Positions 6,132 through 12,277 of a stretch of 12,277 nt of DNA are shown piece by piece (within the stretch, counting starts at the first letter, position 1; each line of letters opens with the position of its first letter). The position numbers and the translations under genes were made by a program. The DNA is from Actinomycetota bacterium. GTDB taxonomy: Bacteria > Actinomycetota > Thermoleophilia > Solirubrobacterales > Solirubrobacteraceae. The DNA lies in contig CAJCIJ010000329.1 of NCBI GenBank assembly GCA_903970315.1, positions 1-12,277 on the forward strand, in the 5' to 3' direction. Under the pieces are notes generated by a model that saw only the letters and a program-made list of their open reading frames with translations, was not told the DNA's origin and did no database searches.

Positions 6132-7277
6132 TCAGCCCAGCAGCACGGAGGCGAACGCCTCATGAAAACGCTGCGGAGCAAAGCGCTGCGCGTTGGCGCG
6201 GAGGGTCTGGCCGGTGAAGGAAAGCGCCTCAAACCGCTCTATCGCTGCACAAAGGCCGGCCTCGGTGGGGTCGTCGTAGAGCACGCCCGTCTGCCCATCT
6301 GAGACCGAATCCCGCACGCCCCCGCGGGCGTTTGCGATCACGGGCAGTTCCGCCGCCTGGGCCTCGACGGGCACGATGCCAAAGTCCTCCTCGCCCGGCA
6401 GGAGCAACGCGCGGCACGTCGCGAACAGAGCGCCGACGTCCTCGTCGGCGACTCGGCCCAGGATCGTCGTGTGGCTCCCAGCCAGGGACCTGACGTGATC
6501 AAGACCGCGACCGTCGCCCGCCACGATCAGGGACCTGCCAAGCCGCTCGCAGGCGCGCACTGCAAGGTCGATCCGTTTGTAGGGGACCACGCGCCCGAAA
6601 GCCAGGTAGGGAGCGTTCGTCCGGTCGATGAGCGGGGTGGTCGGTGCGGTCGGGCTCAGGAAGCGATCGACATCGACGGGAGGGTGGACGACCACGGCAG
6701 ACCGGTCGTAGTAGTCGGCAATCCGCTGCGCCACCACGGTGGAGTTGGCGACAAAGTCATCGACGCCCGCCGCGCCGCGTAGATCGGTGCGGCGCAGGCG
6801 CGGCAGCGCCGCGCGGAAAGCCAGCAGCCCAAGCGGCCCGATACTCTCGTTCTCCAGAAATCCGGGATCCCAGACGTAGCGCATGGGCGTGTGGCAGTAA
6901 CAGACATGACGCGCCCCCTCGGGCACGCGGACGTTCTTGGCGCACGCGTGGTTGGAGGAGACCACGAGGTCAAATCCGCGCAGGTCAAACCGCCGGAAAG
7001 CCGAGTCCATGAAGGGCAGCAGCCTGGTGTAGTGGGTCCTGGCGCCCGGTACCCGGTCAAGCCAGGAGGCGTGCACGGGCCGGTCGGTGATCACAGCCGG
7101 CCACGGCGCCGGGTCATAGACCGAGGTGAACAGCTCCGCGTGCGGCAGCAGTTCCAGGATCGCCGCGACCACCTTCTCGGAACCGCCCGGGATCGTCAGC
7201 CACTCATGGCTTACCGCCACACGCCGGTATCGCCGCGCGAGCGCCGCGCGCAGCTCGTCGAGACCACGCTCGGTCAT
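6132..7277 (-). CDS. GT4-family glycosyltransferase (WbaZ-like, possible mannosyltransferase)
   Basis: The 381-residue protein has the two Rossmann-fold halves of GT-B enzymes and no membrane helix. The N-terminal half has HEWLTIPGGSEKV (24-36) with the Gly-Gly-Ser/Ala-Glu loop, and the segment CYCHTPMRYVWD (126-137) typical of WbaZ-like mannosyltransferases. The C-terminal half has FGRVVPYKRID (227-237) for nucleotide-sugar phosphate contact and the retaining GT4 E-x7-E motif in EEDFGIVPVE (E297, E305), then ANARGG (315-320). It would add one sugar from an NDP-sugar, likely GDP-mannose by family resemblance, to a lipid-linked oligosaccharide at the cytoplasmic membrane face. Its ATG overlaps the stop of the upstream GT gene as ATGA, indicating translational coupling. 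It is the last gene of the minus-strand operon. Donor and acceptor are not settled by sequence. Confidence 0.88.
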   Translation of the reverse strand: MTERGLDELRAALARRYRRVAVSHEWLTIPGGSEKVVAAILELLPHAELFTSVYDPAPWPAVITDRPVHASWLDRVPGARTHYTRLLPFMDSAFRRFDLRGFDLVVSSNHACAKNVRVPEGARHVCYCHTPMRYVWDPGFLENESIGPLGLLAFRAALPRLRRTDLRGAAGVDDFVANSTVVAQRIADYYDRSAVVVHPPVDVDRFLSPTAPTTPLIDRTNAPYLAFGRVVPYKRIDLAVRACERLGRSLIVAGDGRGLDHVRSLAGSHTTILGRVADEDVGALFATCRALLLPGEEDFGIVPVEAQAAELPVIANARGGVRDSVSDGQTGVLYDDPTEAGLCAAIERFEALSFTGQTLRANAQRFAPQRFHEAFASVLLG

Positions 7278-8401
7278 GCCGCGATCAGCTGCGCAAGTGC
7301 TGCCACCGAATAATGCTCCTCGGTCAGCCTGCGGCCCGCTGCGGCCAGCTCAGGCGCGCCGTCTCGCAGCACGCGCACGATTGCATCCGCGAACGAGCCG
7401 GCGTCGTCGCTGCCGATGTAGTGCTCGCCCGCAACCACATCCAGGCCGCGAGCCGCGAAACCGGTTGCGACCACAGGCACCCCGTGGGCCAGCGCCTCGA
7501 CGAACTTCAGGGGCGTCCCGCCTCCGGTGGTGATCGGTACGACCACGCATCCAGCCTGCGCGTAGGCGGCATGCAGGTCGGCGACGAAGCCAAGAATGTC
7601 GATGCGCGAGTCCGAGGCGCGCCACTGACCGGATTCACGGCCCGCCAGCGCCAATCGGGCGTCGGGTATGTCGCGCCACACCAGGGGCATGATCTCGGTG
7701 ACCAGCCACTCGCGGCCTTTGCGGTTTGGCTCATAGTCGAAGTCGGCGACCATCAGTAGGCGATGTGGTGGCGGGCCAAGCCCGTCCACTGGGGAGATTG
7801 CGGCGACGTCGACGACGTTTGGCACGTAGCGCAGACGGGCCCCGGGCACCAGCTGCTGTGCCTGGTGCATGTCGTGCCTTGAGACCATCCATGACTCGGA
7901 TGCCGCCCCCAACAGTCGTCGTTCGTACGCGTTGGCCAGGGCCCGCGTGGGTCTCCGCAGCGGCTCGGACAGGCCGAAGTTGATGGGCCCTACGTTGTGC
8001 GCGTTGTAGGTCACCGGCCGGCGGCCGGCGGTGCGCAACAGAGCCGAAGCGGCGCTCGGATCGCCCACGACCACTCGTCCCAGGCCGGGCTCTGATGCCA
8101 TCCGCTCGGCTTGCGAGATCAGCTCAGGGCTGATGGCCCGTGCGGTGGCGTCGGGGACACCCCGGGCTCGGGAGGCCGCGTAGCTGGCTGCCCTGCGCAA
8201 ACCGCGCGAAGGGTTGATGGGGTGAAATTGAAGGCCATCGATGGCGGCGTACTCCGGAGCCGGCTCCTGGCCACTGAGCGAAACGTACGCCAGGTCCACG
8301 GGGCCGAGCATTGCCAGCGCCTTGATGCATGTGTATGTACGCAAGGCGCGGCCGCTGCCGAGCTGAGGCTCGTACGCCGAGACGTATAGGTCGCGGCTCA
8401 C
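7274..8401 (-). CDS. GT4-type glycosyltransferase
   Basis: With the GTG at 8401 the protein has 375 residues, a GT-B glycosyltransferase without membrane helices. A glycine loop GSGRALRT (15-22) follows the first strand; TYNAHNV (131-137) ends the N-terminal domain. The C-terminal half has VADFDYEPNRKG (218-229), a linker strand DILGFV, and GGGTPLKFVEALAHGVPVVAT (293-313), the usual GT4 (Glyco_trans_1_4 type) nucleotide-sugar binding motif with E302. I chose the GTG at 8401 because it overlaps the upstream TGA as GTGA, matching the other operon junctions, and because the GT fold begins right there with DLYVSAYEP. The longer frame from 8488 would add 29 Arg/Ala-rich residues lying wholly within the upstream gene. 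It probably acts on the same EPS repeat unit as its neighbour; the sugar is unknown. Confidence 0.85.
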   Translation of the reverse strand: MSRDLYVSAYEPQLGSGRALRTYTCIKALAMLGPVDLAYVSLSGQEPAPEYAAIDGLQFHPINPSRGLRRAASYAASRARGVPDATARAISPELISQAERMASEPGLGRVVVGDPSAASALLRTAGRRPVTYNAHNVGPINFGLSEPLRRPTRALANAYERRLLGAASESWMVSRHDMHQAQQLVPGARLRYVPNVVDVAAISPVDGLGPPPHRLLMVADFDYEPNRKGREWLVTEIMPLVWRDIPDARLALAGRESGQWRASDSRIDILGFVADLHAAYAQAGCVVVPITTGGGTPLKFVEALAHGVPVVATGFAARGLDVVAGEHYIGSDDAGSFADAIVRVLRDGAPELAAAGRRLTEEHYSVAALAQLIAA

Positions 8402-10272
8402 GCGGCTGGCACTGGGTCCGGCCGCCACCGCGCCGCCTGCTCGCCGACTGCTGCATCCAGGAGCGCGTGCACTCGCTGCTGCACCCACAGCGGCCGCAGC
8501 GTGTGGACGTCGGCCGGCAACTCGATGTGCGTCAGCGAGATCCTCGGCCAGCGCTCCAGTCGATCGGGCAGGCCGTCGCGTACCAGCCGCGCGTACAGTG
8601 GCTCTTCGCCGGCAAAGACCATCGTCAGCGGCCGGTCCTCACGGTCAAGCCGATCAAGGTCGCGGTCAAGCTCATCGTCGGAGGACCCTGCACGCCGGCG
8701 CTTCAGGCGTGACGGCAGCTCGGCGGCTTTGCGCCGCCCCCCGGCAGCAAGCACCCGCGCGGTGCGAAAGTGTGCCGAGACCGTCGTCTTGCCCTCGACC
8801 ACCCGCCTCCAGGTCGACAGTCGCAGTGCTTTTTGCGCCAGCGTGCGCGTCTCGCGAACGGCCAGCGACAGCCCGCCGTCGTAGACCAGGGCACCTGGAT
8901 TGAGCAGCACAGCGGCGGCCACACGGCGGTCGCCCAACGTCGCTTGCAGTGCCCAATATCCGCCGGCGCACAGGCCGGCAAGCACGAACCGGTCCGAGAC
9001 CCCGCGCGCTTGCAGCGCGTCAAGCACGTCGCGGACCTGGGCGACGTACTCCGGCACGTAGAACGAGCGCGAGTCGGCCAGCGGCGCGGGGTCGCCCTCG
9101 GCGTCGCCGATAGCGGCCATGTCCATGCGCACGCTGGCCACACCGCGAGCGGCCCAGCGACGCGATGCCTCGACCCACATGCGGTTTGGCCCTGTACGCC
9201 TCTGGGGGCCGGCGTTCAGCCAGACGATGCAAAAGTCGGCGGCCCGCTCCAGCGGCTCCACCAGCACGCCAAAGGGGTCTCCCAGGGGGTGAGTCAGGCC
9301 GAATGGTGTCTCGCGCCAGGAGTTGCCGTCGCCTTCCGAGAACACCGCCGAGGGCGTCTGCGCGGGTCCCTCCCCCGGTCGTCGCACCGAGCTCGCATCG
9401 GCCGCTTGGCTGACCTGCGCAAGCCAGGAGGCCACGTCGTCAAAGACGGACTGGGCGGGCACGGAGTCCTGCGGCTCGAGCATCACCATCCGTTCGTAAC
9501 CCCTGCCGGGTGCCACGTCCACCTGCGAGCCTGACTGTTCCAGGGCGAGCTTCAGACGTTCATCGACCGAGCGGCCATCGCGCCCCACCAGAAGCACGCG
9601 CCGCGACGCCGCCTGCGGCAGGGCAAGCTCGGTGGTATCGATTGCCTCCAGGTCTGCCAGCGTCTGCGCGCTCAGCAGATAACCGGCCGCCGCCAGCGAG
9701 CCCTCTGGCATGTCGACGCCGCCTGCAGCCATGTCGACCCCACGTGCAGTCGCGTCGCCGGCACCCGCGTGCAGGTCGCCGACGGGTCCACCGCCTTCCA
9801 TCCCGGCAAACGCGCGCAGCTCGCGTGTGTGCGTGCGGCCGCGGGCCGACGTCGCCCAAAGGACCAGATCGTCAACTGGTGCGCCGAGCGCCGCCGCGCG
9901 GTAGGCGATCAACCCACCGATGCCTATACCGACGGCGACGATCCTTGCGCAGCCTCTGTCGGCCGCCAGCCAACGTGCGCTTGTTGTGACCGCGTCGGTC
10001 CACGCTTGCACGAGGTCCGGGTCGCGGGCGCTGCCGCCGCTGTCGCCACTGCCCGGGAAGTCGATGCGCAGCACTCCGAAGCCAAGATCGGCCAGCTGCT
10101 GAGCCCATACGCGACGACTGCGGTATGAGCACATGTCCTCCCAACCAAACGGCGGGCACATGAGGACGCCGGCCGTCGGCTCCCCGCCGGCCGGGGCGTG
10201 GTAGATCGCGAAGATCGGATCTCCGGCGCCCTGAATGTAAAACGGCGTGGGCGGTGCGGCGGCGGGGGTCAT
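8398..10272 (-). CDS. Tandem alpha/beta-hydrolase fusion protein (exosortase/EPS-associated hydrolase-like)
   Basis: The 624-residue protein contains two alpha/beta-hydrolase domains. Domain 1 (about 10-287) has the start MCPPFGWEDM, then LRIDFPGSGDSGG (68-80), and a nucleophile elbow VGIGIGG (114-120) in which Gly117 stands where Ser is expected. Domain 2 (about 320-605) has WLNAGPQRRTGPNRMWVE (351-368), VRMDMAAIGDAEGD (381-394) and elbow GLCAGGYW (433-440) with Cys435 as likely nucleophile. It also has an acidic FAGEEPL (553-559) and H590 in DVHTLRP as possible triad partners. Both halves resemble hydrolases found beside exosortase/EPS clusters; substrate is unknown, with acyl groups on sugars or lipids being a guess. 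No signal peptide or membrane helix is seen, so it is cytoplasmic. Start ATG and stop TGA each overlap neighbouring genes by 4 bases. A low-complexity insert with two GVDM copies lies at 178-188. Confidence 0.85.
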   Translation of the reverse strand: MTPAAAPPTPFYIQGAGDPIFAIYHAPAGGEPTAGVLMCPPFGWEDMCSYRSRRVWAQQLADLGFGVLRIDFPGSGDSGGSARDPDLVQAWTDAVTTSARWLAADRGCARIVAVGIGIGGLIAYRAAALGAPVDDLVLWATSARGRTHTRELRAFAGMEGGGPVGDLHAGAGDATARGVDMAAGGVDMPEGSLAAAGYLLSAQTLADLEAIDTTELALPQAASRRVLLVGRDGRSVDERLKLALEQSGSQVDVAPGRGYERMVMLEPQDSVPAQSVFDDVASWLAQVSQAADASSVRRPGEGPAQTPSAVFSEGDGNSWRETPFGLTHPLGDPFGVLVEPLERAADFCIVWLNAGPQRRTGPNRMWVEASRRWAARGVASVRMDMAAIGDAEGDPAPLADSRSFYVPEYVAQVRDVLDALQARGVSDRFVLAGLCAGGYWALQATLGDRRVAAAVLLNPGALVYDGGLSLAVRETRTLAQKALRLSTWRRVVEGKTTVSAHFRTARVLAAGGRRKAAELPSRLKRRRAGSSDDELDRDLDRLDREDRPLTMVFAGEEPLYARLVRDGLPDRLERWPRISLTHIELPADVHTLRPLWVQQRVHALLDAAVGEQAARWRPDPVPAA

Positions 10273-12277
10273 CGGAGATCAGCCCCCTCGAGGGTAGCCG
10301 CCGGGGCAACGGGTACCGCGTTTACCACAGGGACGACCCCGGCGAGGTTTGTGGCTGTGAGTTTTCCGGCCAGCTCAAGCCCTCCTGTGGGCCCAGGCCC
10401 CCCGGTCGCTCCGGGTTCGCGGCCCGTCGCGGGCTCCCCGGCGGTGCGACGCCCACGCGGCCGCAGCGTGATCGTACGCTCGCCGCCCGGCTCCACACAG
10501 AACGCGTCGTCGTCGGCGACGAAGCCGGGTACCTCGACGCGCACGCCGTATGCCAGCCGCCGCGAGCCGACAGTCAGCGCGGCCGCGCCGTCCGGGAGCG
10601 CTGCGACGGTGGCCGACAGGCCCATGCTGTCGAGGGGCTCCTGGCCGGCGGGCCTGCCGACTGGGAAATGAAAGGCTTGGGAAAGCAGCTCACCGCCTTC
10701 GGCGGCGTCCTGTTGGAGAGTGACCACGATCAGATTCTGGGCGGGCGGGCCAAAGCGGTAGGCAAAGGCGGCGTCGACGAAGCGACCCAGCATGGCCTCA
10801 AGGTCACGGTGGCACGAGCCGTGCGCGGGGATATCGAGGGTCTCCTCGGCGTCTCCGACGCGCAGCTGGAAGTCGCTGTAAAGGGCCACGCGCAGGCGCG
10901 CGTGGATCGCCGTGGGGCCGTCGTTTGCCACGTGCGCAAGCACACCGTTGAGCCCCTCGTCGGTCGTCCAAACCGCAACGGGAGCCCACACGCGGCGGAG
11001 GTGGTGCCAGGCGGCCTTGGGCTCACCGAGGTGATCGACCAAACCCCATCCGGCGCCGGGGAGGACGTCGGTGAGCCAGAGCACCAGACCACCACCACAC
11101 TGCGACTGGGCGCGGCGCCACTCGCCGAAGACCGCCGCCATGATCTCGCCGCTGACTTCGCGAGAGAGGGTCAGGTAGCGCTCGGGATCGGTGTCACGCA
11201 GGTGCGCACCGTCCACGCCGTACAGCGATGCCAGGTAGTGGTCGCGCACGTCCTCAAAATCCCAGTCTGTGCCCACGTCGTGGGGCACGCCGCGCTTCCA
11301 GCTGGGGTCGGCCAGGATCTCGGCCGCGGGGCGGTCGCCGTGGTCGGCGCGCACCGTGGCTGCCTCGGGCACGTTCGAGATCGCCAGGCACTCCGAGGCA
11401 AAGCGAACCTCGGCACGCCGGGCGTCGTCGAGTGGTCGCCGGTATCCACCCACGCCGAAGTAGTTGGCGATGCCGGCGTTGGTGCGAAACGGCAGTACGT
11501 CGCCGCAGGGCGCCGACGGGACATAGGCGGCATCGGCGCCGCTGTCTGCGAGCAGGGAGGGCAACAGCTCGTCGAATAGCTCGCCTCTGCCAAGCGCGGG
11601 GTCCAGGCCGAGCATCGACGCCTGCTGCTCTACCTCGCTGTTGCCACACAGCACGGCCAGGCTCGGCCGGCCGGCAAGCTCTTGGAGCACCTGGGTGGCC
11701 TCGCGCCTGACCGACTGGCGGAAGTGCTCGTCGCTGATGGGGTAGTCCATGTTGGCGAACATAAAGTCCTGCCATACGAGTATTCCCAGCTCGTCGCAGA
11801 GATCGTGGAAGGCCGGTGTCTCATACGCGCCGGTGCCGGGGATGCGGATCATGTTCATGCCGGCGTCGCGCGCCTGGACCAGCGCGTCCCTCAGGCGTGC
11901 GTGGTTCGGTGACAGCCCCACCAGGTCAAGGGGCGTCCAGAGCGCGCCGCGGGCGAATATGTGCACACCGTTTATGTGGAGGCTGAGCCCGTCTCCGGTC
12001 ACGTTGTGCCCCGGCTGCGGTCCACTGGCGAGCGTGCGAAAGCCGACGCGCCCGGCATCGACGCTCAGCTGCCCCGCATCGGTAGCGAGGCGCACGCTTA
12101 CGTCATAGAGCGCCGGCTGGCCGTGGGTGTGAGGCCACCACAGGGCGGGGTCTGCCACGACCACCTCGCCGCTGAAGGAGGCCGCTCGGCCTCCTTCGGA
12201 GACGACCGCCAGCGTCGCTGTCGCGGCGACAGCGGCGGGACAAGTCAGCTGCACCTCGATTGCGTGCGGCAGCGGGG
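10269..12277 (-). CDS. GH2-family beta-mannosidase-like glycoside hydrolase (N-terminus beyond window edge)
   Basis: The frame stays open to the right edge, so the start is not visible; the GTG at 12254 is probably internal, and numbering here counts from it. The visible part begins inside the first beta-sandwich region. It continues with ALWWPHTHGQPALY (37-50) and VGFRTL (70-75), the usual GH2 sandwich-to-barrel join. The barrel has GMNMIRIPG (132-140) and LVWQDFMFANMDYP (159-172), close to beta-mannosidases, then CGNSEVEQQ (203-211) with acid/base E207 and RFASECL (284-290) with likely nucleophile E288. A C-terminal beta region and a Gly/Pro/Thr-rich tail follow. GH2 mannosidases remove beta-mannose from non-reducing ends. 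The stop overlaps the next ATG as ATGA, making this the first visible gene of the operon. Whether the protein is secreted cannot be judged without the N-terminus. Confidence 0.88.
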   Translation of the reverse strand, partial: PLPHAIEVQLTCPAAVAATATLAVVSEGGRAASFSGEVVVADPALWWPHTHGQPALYDVSVRLATDAGQLSVDAGRVGFRTLASGPQPGHNVTGDGLSLHINGVHIFARGALWTPLDLVGLSPNHARLRDALVQARDAGMNMIRIPGTGAYETPAFHDLCDELGILVWQDFMFANMDYPISDEHFRQSVRREATQVLQELAGRPSLAVLCGNSEVEQQASMLGLDPALGRGELFDELLPSLLADSGADAAYVPSAPCGDVLPFRTNAGIANYFGVGGYRRPLDDARRAEVRFASECLAISNVPEAATVRADHGDRPAAEILADPSWKRGVPHDVGTDWDFEDVRDHYLASLYGVDGAHLRDTDPERYLTLSREVSGEIMAAVFGEWRRAQSQCGGGLVLWLTDVLPGAGWGLVDHLGEPKAAWHHLRRVWAPVAVWTTDEGLNGVLAHVANDGPTAIHARLRVALYSDFQLRVGDAEETLDIPAHGSCHRDLEAMLGRFVDAAFAYRFGPPAQNLIVVTLQQDAAEGGELLSQAFHFPVGRPAGQEPLDSMGLSATVAALPDGAAALTVGSRRLAYGVRVEVPGFVADDDAFCVEPGGERTITLRPRGRRTAGEPATGREPGATGGPGPTGGLELAGKLTATNLAGVVPVVNAVPVAPAATLEGADLR

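Noticed and set aside
8402..8488. 29-residue N-terminal extension of the upstream GT gene
   Set aside because: It lies wholly inside the preceding gene, is Arg/Ala-rich and precedes the natural start of the GT fold; the GTGA overlap at 8398-8401 explains the start better.
8770..9534. 254-codon plus-strand frame opposite the tandem hydrolase gene
   Set aside because: The minus-strand frame has hydrolase motifs across this stretch; the plus-strand translation is Gln/His/Arg-rich with no recognisable fold.
9710..9740. Repeated GTCGAC units within the tandem hydrolase gene
   Set aside because: Only two imperfect copies, in frame, giving two GVDM peptides; treated as local low complexity and not as a regulatory repeat.
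10254..11579. Long plus-strand frame (441 codons) opposite the GH2 gene
   Set aside because: It is antisense to a gene with clear GH2 catalytic motifs and shows no recognisable domain; long antisense frames are expected at this G+C.

Overview
The window is GC-rich (about two thirds G+C by eye) and gene-dense, with high-GC codon use, GTG as well as ATG starts, and genes joined by 4-base stop/start overlaps. This fits a high-GC actinobacterium. The N-terminal region of the secreted hydrolase (a Cys-containing basic helical stretch before fibronectin-like repeats) and the style of the riboswitch lead me to guess Thermoleophilia/Solirubrobacterales, but this is an inference without a database search. 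I see no tRNA, rRNA, CRISPR array, IS element or phage gene.

The whole window is part of one exopolysaccharide (EPS) locus of the Wzx/Wzy type. From left to right: the C-terminal part of a Wzx-like flippase (+, cut by the left edge); a GC hairpin between convergent genes; a Wzc-like polysaccharide co-polymerase fused to a BY-kinase (-); a 193-base divergent intergenic region; a Wzy/O-antigen-ligase-family polymerase (+); a secreted clan GH-A glycoside hydrolase with two fibronectin-III-like repeats (-), whose 3' end overlaps the polymerase by 17 bases; a 232-base leader; and a tight minus-strand operon. In transcription order the operon is a GH2 beta-mannosidase-like protein (cut by the right edge), a tandem alpha/beta-hydrolase fusion and two GT4-type glycosyltransferases. 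Each operon junction is a 4-base ATGA or GTGA overlap.

The most interesting feature is in the 232-base leader. On the minus strand, just before the secreted hydrolase, there is a convincing c-di-GMP-I (GEMM) riboswitch aptamer: a GNRA-capped first hairpin, the CGCAAAGCC core, and a second hairpin followed by the GATAGCC...GGCTACCG block. It runs directly into the Shine-Dalgarno sequence. The hydrolase is similar in architecture and context to the Psl-system hydrolase PslG, so the second messenger that usually promotes biofilm matrix production may here directly control, at the RNA level, an enzyme that trims or releases the polymer.

Proposed working model (inference): the two GTs and partners outside the window build a lipid-linked repeat unit, possibly containing mannose; Wzx flips it; Wzy polymerises it under control of the Wzc-like kinase; the secreted hydrolase processes the product in response to c-di-GMP; the GH2 protein and tandem hydrolase have accessory roles not resolved by sequence.
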